From NCBI RefSeq assembly GCF_018449695.1, contig NZ_JAAVUY010000003.1, positions 310,001-374,000 on the forward strand: a DNA stretch of 64,000 nucleotides, in the 5' to 3' direction. Shown here piece by piece: positions 28,303 to 37,203 of the stretch. The notes under the pieces were generated by a model, which saw only the letters and a list, made by a program, of their open reading frames with translations, did not search any database and was not told the DNA's origin. Source of the DNA: Bradyrhizobium sp. dw_411 (lineage in GTDB: Bacteria > Pseudomonadota > Alphaproteobacteria > Rhizobiales > Xanthobacteraceae). Numbering within the stretch: position 1 is the first letter of the stretch; the number at the start of each line of letters is the position of its first letter. Made by a program: the position numbers and the translations under genes.

Positions 28303-28415
28303 AGCTCCAGAGCCGGATAACTCGAGGGGGAGGGTGACTTTTCTCAGCGGCAAACAGATCGCGATCGGCTCAGCGCGCCAGGCGGAAGTCGCCGGGATTT
28401 CACTGCGCATATGCG

Positions 28416-30215
28416 CTATTTCTCCGGAAGGCCGGCTTTGCGCAGACCGTCCAGAAAACGCTCGCGGTCGGCCGGGCGACGGAACGGCCGTATCAGGCGC
28501 TCATCTCCCAGCGTCAGCCCGGGCATCAGGCGTATGAATTCGTCGAGACCGGCGCGTGCGTCGGCCTGGCGCCCAAGGTGGGCCGAGGCTGCGGCAAACG
28601 TTCCATGCGCGTCGGGAAACGCTGGATTGCAGTCGATCGCGCGTTTCCCGCACTCCGCAGCTTGTTCGAATTTACCGGCGCTCAAATACGCCCAAGCGCT
28701 TACCGTGAACCACACGACCATCAGGAAATCGCGCGGGCTCAGTCGCATGGCCTCCTGCAGATTTTGAATCGCAGGATCGCATTCCCCGGCAAATGCGTAA
28801 GCGGTACCCAGGTATCCGCGCGCGAAGGTCGAGTTCGGGTCGAGGTCGATCGCCCGTAGCAGCCGCCGTATAGCGTTGTCGTGCTGGCCCGAGAACAGCT
28901 CATGGATGCCAAGCGACGTATGAGCCGCGGCGTTCTGTTCATCGGATGTTACAGCGCGGCGCGCCATCTCGCTCATCCGCGTCCTGGCTTCCTCCGGCGA
29001 ATCCGTCCATCCGAAGAGAGCGGCGAAGTGCAGCGAAAAGGCGAGATCGGCGAGTGCCAACGCGTGTTCGGGCTGGCCCCGTAGCAATTCGTCGAGCAAG
29101 CCGATCGCCTCCTTGGAATCGTTGCGCGTAAACCGCCGGATGTGCCAATGGGCGCGCATTAAGCGCTCCCATTGGCCTAGTTCAGCCGTTTCCTTGCCTT
29201 GCGAACGCTGGATCTCGGCGGCGAGGATACCCGGTGCGATGGCGCCGATAATGCTGTGGGTGATCTCGTCCTGAACTGCGAAAATGTCGTCGAGTGCGCG
29301 GTCGTATCGCTCGGCCCACAAATGCGTTCCCGTGGCGGCCTCAATAAGCTGTCCAGTGATACGAAGGCGCTTGCCGGCCTTTCGTACGCTGCCTTCGAGC
29401 ACATAACGTACTCCGAGTTCGCGGCCGACCTGCTTGATATCGACGGCATGGCCCTTGTAGGTGAAACTGGAGTTTCGAGCGATCACGAAGAGCCAACGCG
29501 ATTTGGAAAGTGCAGTGATAATGTCCTCGGAAATTCCATCGGCAAAGTATTCCTGCTCGACGTCGCCACTCATGTTCTGAAATGCAAGAACTGCGATTGA
29601 AGGTTTATCGGGAAGGGCGAGAGCTTGAACGGTTACCGCGGAAGAGTTTAATGGAAGCAACGAAACGGCGTCACTTCCAAGCCGCATCCGCCAGGCGCGC
29701 ATTGGTTCATTGATGTTTTTCAGTGCCTGCAGGCCCATATCATTGTAGGAGAAATCGACCTTGCCGCGGATTTGCCGGTGTGCATCATCCGAGATGCAGA
29801 CGCAGCCCGGCTCCGCTATTCCCTCGAGGCGGGCTGCGATATTGACGCCGTCGCCGAAAATATCATCATCATCGATGATGATATCGCCGACGTGAACGCC
29901 GATACGAAATTCGATCCTGGTGTCTTGTGGCACGTCGGTGTTCTGCACGGCCATATCGCGCTGAATCTCGACCGCGCATCTCGCTGCGTCCACCGCGCTG
30001 GCGAACTCAACCAGCATGCCATCGCCCGTGGTCTTGACGACGCGACCTCGATGCTCGACGATCTTGGGATCGACAAGGGCTTTTCGAAGTGCCTTCAACT
30101 TACCGAGCGTGCCCTCTTCATCGGCGCCCATGAGCCGACTGTAACCGGCGACATCCGTTGCCATTACAGCGGCCAATCGCCTTTCCACCCGTTTGTCGGT
30201 CAAAGGGTTCTCCAA
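28416..30215 (-). CDS. Class III adenylate cyclase with TolB-like and TPR domains
   Basis: 599 residues. The catalytic domain (about 10-180) has the first metal Asp in MATDVAGYSRLM, the second in RIGVHVGDIIID and the transition-state pair in GDGVNIAARLE, so it should make cyclic AMP. A TolB-like segment follows (PSIAVLAFQNMSGDVEQEYF), then TPR repeats to the end (GRQADARAGLDEFIRL). The start is TTG 30215; the family usually begins a few residues before VERRLAA, which fits. It is preceded by the ~92-bp repeat copy B. Confidence 0.9.
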   Translation of the reverse strand: MENPLTDKRVERRLAAVMATDVAGYSRLMGADEEGTLGKLKALRKALVDPKIVEHRGRVVKTTGDGMLVEFASAVDAARCAVEIQRDMAVQNTDVPQDTRIEFRIGVHVGDIIIDDDDIFGDGVNIAARLEGIAEPGCVCISDDAHRQIRGKVDFSYNDMGLQALKNINEPMRAWRMRLGSDAVSLLPLNSSAVTVQALALPDKPSIAVLAFQNMSGDVEQEYFADGISEDIITALSKSRWLFVIARNSSFTYKGHAVDIKQVGRELGVRYVLEGSVRKAGKRLRITGQLIEAATGTHLWAERYDRALDDIFAVQDEITHSIIGAIAPGILAAEIQRSQGKETAELGQWERLMRAHWHIRRFTRNDSKEAIGLLDELLRGQPEHALALADLAFSLHFAALFGWTDSPEEARTRMSEMARRAVTSDEQNAAAHTSLGIHELFSGQHDNAIRRLLRAIDLDPNSTFARGYLGTAYAFAGECDPAIQNLQEAMRLSPRDFLMVVWFTVSAWAYLSAGKFEQAAECGKRAIDCNPAFPDAHGTFAAASAHLGRQADARAGLDEFIRLMPGLTLGDERLIRPFRRPADRERFLDGLRKAGLPEK

Positions 30216-30313
30216 TCTCGAACTTCAAACCCAAATCTATCAAAGCATACAGAATACGCACCGGCAGAATGCGTAAGGGCTCGACCAATGTCGGAATTGG
30301 GTCCAGGCAGGTC

Positions 30314-30405
30314 GTGACGATGCTCCCCAGCGACGGCCACGGCCAATAAATCGCGGCAAAGCATTGCTAATCCTTACGAACGGCTGGGAGCTGTCGCTGG
30401 CGCGA
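30314..30405. repeat. Upstream repeat copy B (~92 bp, direct)
   Basis: Partner of 28211-28302. It lies in the 337-bp gap between the adenylate cyclase start (30215) and the oleate hydratase remnant (from 30553). The rest of that gap shows no gene. The conserved distance to the two downstream starts favours a duplicated promoter over random repetition. Confidence 0.75.
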
Positions 30406-30552
30406 GCTGCGAAGCCTACCTGACGCAGACCGGCGCGGGATCGGTTTGCGAGGATTCGTACCGTTTTGGAAGTGTTCACTTCGTCTCTCGCATGGCGCCA
30501 TCTAAACGTCTCCGAACGCTTGGATATCAGTATCGAGCTCATCGAGCTCTAG

Positions 30553-30858
30553 GAGACCGCCACGATTATTGCAAGCAGCCGCAAGGCCCATCTGGCAGGT
30601 GGAGGCATCGCCGCCCTGGCCGACGCCGCCTATTTGATCAGAGACGGCGGTCTGTTGGGCGCGAACATCAGCGCGTACGAGGAGGGCGAGTTCGTCGGCG
30701 GCTGCCTGGACGCGGGCAGCGTTGCAAAGCAGGGTTACAGCATGCGCGGCGAGCGGATGTTCGAGAACAACTATGTCTACATGTACGACCCGCTCTCCTT
30801 CATCCCTTCGGAGGATGATCCGACCAGGTCGATCAAGCAGGACATGCTGACGGGATGA
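30553..30858 (+). pseudogene. Oleate hydratase N-terminal remnant
   Basis: About 101 codons without a proper ATG. The translation matches the start of oleate hydratase (the myosin-cross-reactive antigen family): the FAD-binding GGGIAALADAAYLIRDGG, then ISAYEEGEFVGGCLDAG and RMFENNYVYMYDPLSFIPS. A full enzyme has about 550-650 residues, and here a TGA ends the frame after ASP-rich DDPTRSIKQDM. An in-frame TAG precedes it at 30550. So only the first sixth survives, without the substrate-binding parts. Confidence 0.75.
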
Positions 30859-30899
30859 ACGATGGCTGAGTACCTGGACTTGCTCAACAGAGAACCGTC

Positions 30900-31346
30900 A
30901 TGGATACGTTAGAGCTTGCCATGCGGCTTGGCGCGGCGGTGCTCGTGGGCATTGCACTGGGTTTAAATCGCGATCGTCACGGAAAGTCGACGGGGGTACG
31001 TACCCTCGGGCTCGTCGGCCTCGGCTCGGCATTGTCCGTGCTTGCTTTCGGCGAGGCCAGCAGCGCCGACGCGAGCCGTGTTCTTCAGGGCATTGCGACG
31101 GGAATCGGGTTCCTGGGTGCAGGTGTCATCGTGCGCAGCAATAACGGTGATCATGTGCACGGGCTTACTACCGCCACCTGCGTCTGGTTGACCGCCTGTA
31201 TCGGTGCAGCTTGCGGGGTCGGCGAATGGCGAAGCATTCTGCTCAGCTTTCCCTTCGTTTTGGTGTTACTGTTTTTCGGTGGGCCATTTGAAAGGGCAAT
31301 GAACCGGCGCTGGCGTCGCCCGGCGAAGGTTGAAACCGATCCATAA
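30900..31346 (+). CDS. MgtC/SapB-family membrane protein
   Basis: 148 residues covering the MgtC membrane domain: four to five helices with GIALGLNRDRHGKSTGVRT, the GVRT/GLVGLGSAL motif and GIGFLGAGVIVRS. The C-terminal cytoplasmic domain of classic MgtC is absent, as in many short SapB-type members. Relatives help cells at low Mg2+ or modulate membrane ATPase activity. It begins 41 bp after the oleate hydratase remnant. Confidence 0.85.
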   Translation: MDTLELAMRLGAAVLVGIALGLNRDRHGKSTGVRTLGLVGLGSALSVLAFGEASSADASRVLQGIATGIGFLGAGVIVRSNNGDHVHGLTTATCVWLTACIGAACGVGEWRSILLSFPFVLVLLFFGGPFERAMNRRWRRPAKVETDP

Positions 31347-31476
31347 ATAAAACGAAAGCCGCGCACGCCGGGAGGAAGCTTGAAAGCCGGGCCGAGCGGA
31401 CAGAAGGCGACGCCGCATAAACATTGGAACGATTCGCGCTGGAGCTACAGCGAGCTGAAGGTGCCAGGGACTATAG

Positions 31477-32382
31477 TCAGGAGCAGCGCAGGCGTCGCCA
31501 TTCGCCGGGCGGAATACTAACAGCAGCAGTAAATACTTTTGTAAAATGGCTTTGGTCGGAAAAGCCGCAGACGCCCGCGATCTCCGCGAGCGGCAAATCG
31601 GAATTCAAGAGCATGCCTTTGGCCCGCTCAATGCGCTGCTCCACAAGCCAGCGGTGCGGTGGCCGACCTGTTGTTTTGCGAAACGCACGGGCAAAATGGC
31701 CGCGCGAGAGCTCGCACTCTCCTGCAAGCTCCTCTAGCGTGATCTCGCCGTCGAGACGAGCCATCAACATTTCCTTTGCCCGACGCATTTGCCAGGGCGC
31801 GAGCCCCCCGCGCACCATCAGGGGCGCCGTCGCCGATCCCCCATATGCCTGCAGCATGTGTGCGAGCAAGGCCGCAGCGATATGGTCTATAAACAGCCTG
31901 TTGGCTCGCTCCGGGTGTTCAAATGCCGGCAGAAGGCAGTGGCCTAGACTCCGGACGACGACATCGTCGTGTGCATTTAGAAAATCCAAGTCGAGTGTGC
32001 CTACTTCGCGCACTCCCTGTTCCACCGCGATCGCGTTAAGAGCTGTTCGAGGGAAGTACATTTGTATGCTGTCGAATTGGAGGTTCATCTCGACGACCGT
32101 TTCGACATTGAAATTGACGAGTGAAAAATTGCCGGTCTTGGTACCGCCCTTGCGATAGTGGCGCCCATCGAGCCAAATATTGACCTCCGGAAGGGCTCGT
32201 AGCTCCAGGCTCACGAGAAAAGCATCCGCGATCGGCGTTGGCAAAGTGCCGTTATCGGTGCGTTGAGAAGCAATTCGTGAGAATTCGACCACCGATTTGC
32301 GCAGCGGCTGCGCCTTTATCGTCGGTGGCGCTTCAAGGTCCATGACCTCGCAGATCCGTTCGGCATAACTACGCTCCGCCAT
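31477..32382 (-). CDS. AraC-family transcriptional regulator
   Basis: 301 residues. An N-terminal sensor region of no obvious family is followed by the two-helix AraC DNA-binding domain: ITLEELAGECELSRGHFARA with FRKTTGRPPHRWL, then LPLAEIAGVCGFSDQSHFTK. The start is ATG 32382. It is divergent from the bufferin operon with a 599-bp gap between, so control of that operon is possible but not shown. Confidence 0.88.
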   Translation of the reverse strand: MAERSYAERICEVMDLEAPPTIKAQPLRKSVVEFSRIASQRTDNGTLPTPIADAFLVSLELRALPEVNIWLDGRHYRKGGTKTGNFSLVNFNVETVVEMNLQFDSIQMYFPRTALNAIAVEQGVREVGTLDLDFLNAHDDVVVRSLGHCLLPAFEHPERANRLFIDHIAAALLAHMLQAYGGSATAPLMVRGGLAPWQMRRAKEMLMARLDGEITLEELAGECELSRGHFARAFRKTTGRPPHRWLVEQRIERAKGMLLNSDLPLAEIAGVCGFSDQSHFTKVFTAAVSIPPGEWRRLRCS

Positions 32383-32517
32383 TGTCGCCCCGCCTCATTC
32401 TCGATGCTGTGTCACGGCTCAGCTCAAGTTATTGAAACCGCCGGCGCGCACCAAGGCTCAAGTTGCCAGATTCAATTACCCTACATCGTACACCGAATAA
32501 AACCATGACTACTAACG

Positions 32518-32539
32518 GCAGCCGCATTTTTGCGGCTGC
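32518..32539. terminator. Strong GC hairpin with T loop
   Basis: GCAGCCGCA, TTTT loop, TGCGGCTGC forms a perfect 9-bp stem in the gap between the AraC gene and the bufferin precursor. It lacks a clear U tail on either strand, so it may be a transcription barrier or an RNA structure rather than a classic terminator. It is 135 bp upstream of the AraC start, on the promoter side. Confidence 0.35.
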
Positions 32540-32901
32540 GCATCAGCTTTCGACTGTCTGAAGATTTTGAAATAACAGAAATTTTTTCGGCGTGCAATTT
32601 GGGCTCAGTCCGCGACCGCGGCAGCGTTTTGCTTATTTGCGCGCAGCCGAGGTCACTTCAACACCGCCCTATGAGCGGGAAATGTCGCACCGAGATGTGA
32701 CGCGGGTACGCGGCCTGCATACCTTCACGCGCTGGCGTCGATCCCGCCATTCCGTGACGGTCGACAGAAAATGCCAGTGGATTCTGATTTTTGGGCGCCG
32801 CGATGCGGGTCGTGGGCCGATGTCTTGTCCAAAATTCCAGATGGATTCGAATGCGCGGTCTCGCGCGGGTCAATGATCACGAACTGGTGACCCGGTCGCC
32901 T

Positions 32902-32930
32902 GTAACTCAGACCGGAAGCGGCGCGGAGTT
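32902..32930 (+). promoter_or_regulatory. Candidate SigF-type ECF promoter of bufA operon
   Basis: GTAACT (32902-32907), 16 bases, then CGGAGTT (32924-32930). The published Caulobacter SigF consensus, as I recall it, is GTAACC-N16-CGAA. A similar GTAACC-N15-CGGATAA lies before nrsF at 35613. It would give a 5' leader of about 45 nt with GGAGAA at 32971-32976 before ATG 32982. Confidence 0.45.
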
Positions 32931-32981
32931 GTCCGTGTGCACCGGAAAACTGCTGCACTCAAATTCAATCGGAGAATCTTC

Positions 32982-33287
32982 ATGTCAGTAAGAACGATAG
33001 TTACGACGGCGTTGCTCGCGAGCGCCGTCACCACCGCGTTTGCCTCGGTTTCATTCGCTGCTCCCTTGACGAAGGCCGAGGTGGACGCCGCGACCGCTGC
33101 CCACAAGGAAAAATGCTTCGGCATCGCGCTCAAGGGACAGAACGATTGTGCGGCAGGACCAGGAACGACCTGCCAGGGCACCTCGACCACCGATTATCAA
33201 GGCAATGCCTGGAAGTTCGTCCAGCACGGGACCTGCACTTCTATCCAGGTCCCGGGCGGCAAGACCGGCTCGCCGACCGCGCTGTAA
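32982..33287 (+). CDS. bufA: Bufferin-type RiPP precursor (DUF2282)
   Basis: 101 residues. The signal peptide ([17 protein letters not shown] to FAA, about 27 residues) acts as leader; the mature peptide carries four Cys at 45, 56, 64 and 85 in [24 protein letters not shown] and HGTCTSI. This is the DUF2282 pattern. In bufferins (described recently in Caulobacter), the MNIO enzyme modifies Cys to thiooxazole-type heterocycles and the exported peptide binds copper. The start is ATG 32982, 5 bp after GGAGAA; the frame is open upstream. It heads the operon with bufB 34 bp downstream. Confidence 0.9.
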   Translation: MSVRTIVTTALLASAVTTAFASVSFAAPLTKAEVDAATAAHKEKCFGIALKGQNDCAAGPGTTCQGTSTTDYQGNAWKFVQHGTCTSIQVPGGKTGSPTAL

Positions 33288-33321
33288 GCCGATAACGATC
33301 CGACGGAAAGCGGAGAAGACG

Positions 33322-34248
33322 ATGAATGCGATCATCAAATTTGCGGACCCGCAAGCTTCGCGCTTGCTCCGCTTTCCGGCTCACCCGATCGCCGGTTTGG
33401 CCGGCACGAGCTTCAAGCACGAACACTTCAGCGCAATTCTCGCTGAGCGACCGGCGGGCGGCTTCTTTGAGGTTCATGCTGAAAATTATATGGGAGCGGG
33501 AGGACCGTCCCATCGTGCGCTCGAAAGCATCCGGCGCGACTATCCTGTTTCGCTGCATGGCGTCTGCATGTCGATCGGCGGCCCGCAGCCGATCGACGTG
33601 GCCCATCTGGCGAGGTTTGCGGCTCTTGTAGAGCGCTACGAGCCGGCCCTTGTCTCCGAACATCTCGCATGGTCGACGCATGAGACGACCTACTTCAACG
33701 ATCTGCTGCCTCTTCCCTACACGGAGGCGACCCTCGCCCGGGTCGCCGATCACATCGACGAGGTCCAGGAAGCGATCCGTCGGCCTATTCTGCTCGAAAA
33801 TCCTTCCACTTACGTGCTGTTTCGCGATTCCACGATGAAGGAAACCGATTTCATTCGCGAACTGGCCAGACGGTCCGGCTGCGGACTGCTGCTCGACATC
33901 AACAACGTCTTCGTTTCCGCCACCAATCATGGCTTCTCCGCGCACGACTACCTGTCGGATTTCCCGCTCGACCGGGTAGGCGAAATCCATTTGGCGGGGC
34001 ATGCCGAACAGGCGGACGACGAAAACGAGCCGCTTCTCATCGACAGCCATGACGGCCCGGTTGCCGATGCGGTGTGGAGCCTCTTCGACATCGTCGCCGG
34101 CCGGTGCGGGCCGATTCCAACTCTTGTGGAATGGGACAGCAATATTCCCGACTGGCCCGTACTCAAGGGCGAGGCGATGGCGGCACAAGCTATCCTGAAT
34201 CGTTACGCGCAGACATTCGCTTTCGGCTCGACCCATGCTGTCCGCTGA
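33322..34248 (+). CDS. bufB: MNIO (DUF692) bufferin-maturation oxidase
   Basis: 308 residues from ATG 33322, preceded by GGAGAAG. It is a DUF692 TIM barrel whose iron ligands can be seen: FKHEHF (32-36), [48 protein letters not shown] and [10 protein letters not shown]. Multinuclear non-heme iron oxidases of this family convert precursor Cys residues to heterocycles. The normal length and intact ligand set argue for an active enzyme. The last 14 bp overlap the DUF2063 gene. Confidence 0.92.
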   Translation: MNAIIKFADPQASRLLRFPAHPIAGLAGTSFKHEHFSAILAERPAGGFFEVHAENYMGAGGPSHRALESIRRDYPVSLHGVCMSIGGPQPIDVAHLARFAALVERYEPALVSEHLAWSTHETTYFNDLLPLPYTEATLARVADHIDEVQEAIRRPILLENPSTYVLFRDSTMKETDFIRELARRSGCGLLLDINNVFVSATNHGFSAHDYLSDFPLDRVGEIHLAGHAEQADDENEPLLIDSHDGPVADAVWSLFDIVAGRCGPIPTLVEWDSNIPDWPVLKGEAMAAQAILNRYAQTFAFGSTHAVR

Positions 34249-35041
34249 CCCCTCATCGCTCGGCGGCAGAGCAAAGCCAAACTATGGAGCGATGTTCTCG
34301 TCCGCCTTGTTGAAGCCGGAACAGGCCGTACCGGATTGCGTCGCGGGCCCCCACGGAAGGACGGCATCCAGGCGCTACAGCGTCTACCGCAATAACGTCA
34401 CGTTCAGCCTGATAGAGGCTTTGGCTTCGATTTATCCCGCGGTCCAGCGCATCACAGGCGTGGAGTTCTTCAGGGCCATGGCTCGCTTTCATGTCCGCGC
34501 AAACCCGCCGCGCTCTCCGCTGTTGTTCGAATATGGCCGCGATTTTCCCGATTTCATCGAGCAATACGAATACGCGCAACCGCTGCCATGGCTGGCCGAC
34601 GTGGCTCGGATCGAGCGAGCATGGCTTGATTGCTATCATGCGGCTGACGCCGAGCCTCTCAGCGCAACGGCCCTGGCGTCTGTCCCGGCCGAGCGGCTTG
34701 CGAAACTCGTGTTCGTGCCACATCCGGCGGTCCGGATCGTCCGTTCCGGTTTTTCCTCCGTGTCGATCTTCGCCGCCAATCGCAACGCAGGGCCGATCGC
34801 TCCCGTCCACGCGGTCGATCCGGAGGATGCGTTGATCATCCGGCCCGGCCAGGACGTGGTGGTTCGGCATCTTCCTGCCGGCGGGGCAGCGTTCCTGACC
34901 CGGTTGATCGAGGGAGCCGCTCTTGCCGTCGCCGTGTCGGCCGCGCTGGAGGCGACCCCAAGCTTCGATCTTTCCGCCAACATCGCCGGCATGATCGAGG
35001 CCGGCGTATTCGCAACAATCCAGGATGGAGATCCGCAATGA
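34235..35041 (+). CDS. bufC: DUF2063 partner protein (bufferin recognition)
   Basis: 268 residues. The N-terminal DUF2063 DNA-binding-like domain ([49 protein letters not shown]) is typical of the partner that binds the precursor leader and presents it to the MNIO enzyme. Overlaps of 14 bp with bufB and 4 bp with the DoxX gene indicate coupled translation. There is no signal peptide, so it is cytosolic. Confidence 0.88.
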   Translation: MLSADPSSLGGRAKPNYGAMFSSALLKPEQAVPDCVAGPHGRTASRRYSVYRNNVTFSLIEALASIYPAVQRITGVEFFRAMARFHVRANPPRSPLLFEYGRDFPDFIEQYEYAQPLPWLADVARIERAWLDCYHAADAEPLSATALASVPAERLAKLVFVPHPAVRIVRSGFSSVSIFAANRNAGPIAPVHAVDPEDALIIRPGQDVVVRHLPAGGAAFLTRLIEGAALAVAVSAALEATPSFDLSANIAGMIEAGVFATIQDGDPQ

Positions 35042-35556
35042 TAATCGACAATGACAGGCCGTCGACCGGAAGCCTTCACCGGAATGTCGTCGCGCTGGTG
35101 GAACTGGCGAACGGAATTGTCCGATTCATTGCGCATCCTGATCTGGTCCAGTTTGTCTTGCGTCTCGCTCTCGCCGTCCCCTTCTGGAAATCCGGCATCC
35201 TGAAGTGGAGCGGCTTTCTCCAACTCAGCGACACGGCCGTTACGTTGTTCACCGACGAGTTCATGATCCATTTGCCCGGAGGCCCTTACCCGTTTCCCGC
35301 GCCGGTCGTTTTTGCGTTCCTGTCCGGATCGGGCGAGATCCTGTTCCCGATCTTGCTTGTACTTGGTCTGGCGACCCGCTTCGCGGCATTGGGGCTGCTG
35401 TTCATGACGGCCATCGTCGAATTGACCGTGCCGGACGGCTGGCCGATCCACATCACCTGGGCAGCGATGGCGCTCGGCATCATGGCCTGGGGACCCGGCC
35501 GGGTTTCGATCGACCATGTGATCGGTCTCCTGTCAGGTCGCGATAAGGCTGCGTGA
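35038..35556 (+). CDS. DoxX-family membrane protein of bufferin operon
   Basis: 172 residues with four membrane helices (LRLALAVPFWKSGILKW; IHITWAAMALGIMAWG) and the DoxX pattern. It starts in an ATGA overlap with bufC. A DoxX gene is the usual fourth member of DUF2282/DUF692/DUF2063 operons; its exact role, perhaps in redox or membrane handling of the product, is not settled. Confidence 0.87.
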   Translation: MIIDNDRPSTGSLHRNVVALVELANGIVRFIAHPDLVQFVLRLALAVPFWKSGILKWSGFLQLSDTAVTLFTDEFMIHLPGGPYPFPAPVVFAFLSGSGEILFPILLVLGLATRFAALGLLFMTAIVELTVPDGWPIHITWAAMALGIMAWGPGRVSIDHVIGLLSGRDKAA

Positions 35557-35612
35557 TCAGCTACTAAACTTCGGCACCCACCAACATTCGATATATTTGC
35601 CGTGGATATCCT

Positions 35613-35640
35613 GTAACCTTCTGCTTATGCGCGCGGATAA
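35613..35640 (+). promoter_or_regulatory. Candidate SigF-type ECF promoter of nrsF
   Basis: GTAACC at 35613-35618, 15 bases, then CGGATAA at 35634-35640. The first box is exactly the recalled Caulobacter SigF -35 element. It is 60 bp upstream of the nrsF start and resembles the element before bufA at 32902, consistent with autoregulation of the sigma/anti-sigma system. Confidence 0.5.
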
Positions 35641-35699
35641 CAGGAAAGTGCTGCTTTCTCTCCGGTTTCGCCGGCCCGGCAATTTGAAAGTTGATTAAC

Positions 35700-36338
35700 G
35701 TGAAGAGTTCAGACCTCATTCGGTCGCTTGCCAGTGAACTTACACCGGTTCATCCGGGGAAGACACGCAACGACATGCTCCTTGGCCTGGGCCTTGGTGC
35801 AATGGTCTCGCTCGCCGTTGTGATCGCGATCTATGGCGTGCAGCCCGGCCTTGTCAGCGTCGCCCATGGCGGCCTGATGGCGATGAAGGCATGCTATGTG
35901 CTTTCGCTCGCGGCGATCGCCGGTTCGATGCTGATGCCGATGCTTCGGCCTGGAAACCTCGTGCCGGATCGCAGAAGCTTCTTTTTGCTTCCGGTGCTTT
36001 TGCTTGCCGGGGGCGCCCTGTGGCAGACGGTGACTTCAGATACTGGCGCCGCGTCACTCTGGCTGGGATCGAACTGGCCGCAATGCCTGCTCCGTATCGC
36101 AATCCTGGCGGTGCCCATATTGACGGGCGCATGCTGGGCGATCAGGCCGCAGGCACCGCTGCGCCTCCGCGCAACCGGAGCTTTAGCCGGACTGGTATCG
36201 GGCAGCATCGCGGCGGCCATGTTTGCTCTCGCTTGTCCCGAGAACGGTTTGGGCTTCGTTCTGGTCTGGTATACGGTCGCAATCGCGATCAGCACAGTTG
36301 TAGGCGCCATGATCGGCCCCTCAGTCCTGCGCTGGTAG
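35700..36338 (+). CDS. nrsF: NrsF-type (DUF1109) anti-sigma factor
   Basis: 212 residues from GTG 35700, chosen because the family begins with a short cytosolic helix (KSSDLIRSLASEL) and GAAAG lies upstream; TTG 35691 is an alternative. Six membrane helices follow. Cys129 (NWPQCLLR) and Cys179 (ALACPENG) have the same 50-residue spacing as the Cys131/Cys181 pair needed in Caulobacter NrsF. It should hold the ECF sigma factor at the membrane and release it on metal or oxidant stress. Confidence 0.87.
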   Translation: MKSSDLIRSLASELTPVHPGKTRNDMLLGLGLGAMVSLAVVIAIYGVQPGLVSVAHGGLMAMKACYVLSLAAIAGSMLMPMLRPGNLVPDRRSFFLLPVLLLAGGALWQTVTSDTGAASLWLGSNWPQCLLRIAILAVPILTGACWAIRPQAPLRLRATGALAGLVSGSIAAAMFALACPENGLGFVLVWYTVAIAISTVVGAMIGPSVLRW

Positions 36339-36390
36339 CTGTCCGGGCCGCTGCCGGTCGAACTTCAGGCGCGTTCGAGCATCGCTCTAT

Positions 36391-36978
36391 TCAAGTCACG
36401 TCGGTCGCGACGATATGGCTTAGTCTTGTCAAGCCGCGATGCATGTTCACCTTTACCAGCGAGGCGGATTGGCCGGTGCGTTCGGCCGCTTCCTCTATGC
36501 TCAGCCCCTCAAGTTTTACCAGCCTGATCACTTCCGACTGCGCGGGTTTCAGTTGGTTCAAAAGCTCGTGAAGCAGTAGCGCGCTCATGACCGCAGGGCC
36601 ATGATCGTCGATCGCGATGTCCTCGGATATATCCTCGGCGCCGTGGCCTGCGGGGTCACGGTCCAATGCACGGAGCCGGTCGATCCATTTGTAACGCGCT
36701 ATGCCGGCAAGCCATGCCTTGAAGGGACGACCGGGCTCGTAGGTGTGCCGACGGGTGTGGAGGGTGAGAAGCGTGTCCTGCGCGGCATCCTCGACCATCG
36801 AAACCGGCAGACGGCGAGCATAATAGCGGCGGAGCCAGCCGTCGACTTCGGTCAGGAGCCGGGTATAGGCGCCGGCGTTCCCAAGCTGTGCGGCAGCCAT
36901 CAGATCGCCCCAGGGATCGTCGGTCGCGGCGGATGCGGCAGACCGGTTACGCCGAAGGCTCGGGACGGTGGCGAGCAT
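36391..36978 (-). CDS. sigF: ECF sigma factor, SigF-like
   Basis: 195 residues. Region 2 is SMVEDAAQDTLLTLHTRRHT with PFKAWLAGIARYKWIDRLR; region 4 is KPAQSEVIRLVKLEGLSIEE with ASLVKVNMHRGLTRL. It is the likely partner of the NrsF protein whose gene ends 52 bp away. The two genes converge here, whereas in Caulobacter they form one operon, so their expression cannot be directly coupled. The likely targets are bufA and nrsF. Confidence 0.88.
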   Translation of the reverse strand: MLATVPSLRRNRSAASAATDDPWGDLMAAAQLGNAGAYTRLLTEVDGWLRRYYARRLPVSMVEDAAQDTLLTLHTRRHTYEPGRPFKAWLAGIARYKWIDRLRALDRDPAGHGAEDISEDIAIDDHGPAVMSALLLHELLNQLKPAQSEVIRLVKLEGLSIEEAAERTGQSASLVKVNMHRGLTRLSHIVATDVT

Positions 36979-37203
36979 TTAAGCGGGTTCCTTCGGCGCA
37001 GCGATTGCTTCGCCTTTCCAACCCAAAGCTCGCCCAGACAGGAATGTAAGTGAACGTCACCAGTGCTCATGAGTTCGATACGCGCCGGCTATGTCTATGA
37101 GCTGGCCATTTCTCTGAAACGCAGCTCGCAAACTGGCTGTGACGACGCGTTTCGCACCTGGCCGGCGGGTGCAACGCGCCCTGATCTGTGGCATAAACCG
37201 CGC

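Larger units (their letters stand above)
32383..32981. other. 599-bp gap between AraC gene and bufA
   Basis: No gene is convincing. It contains the 9-bp hairpin at 32518-32539 and, near its right end, a candidate ECF promoter at 32902-32930 that reads into the precursor gene. Confidence 0.4.

Noticed and set aside
32592..32876. A 94-codon frame in the gap before bufA.
   Set aside because: Arg-rich, no homology recognised and no ribosome site; more likely noncoding DNA with promoter elements.
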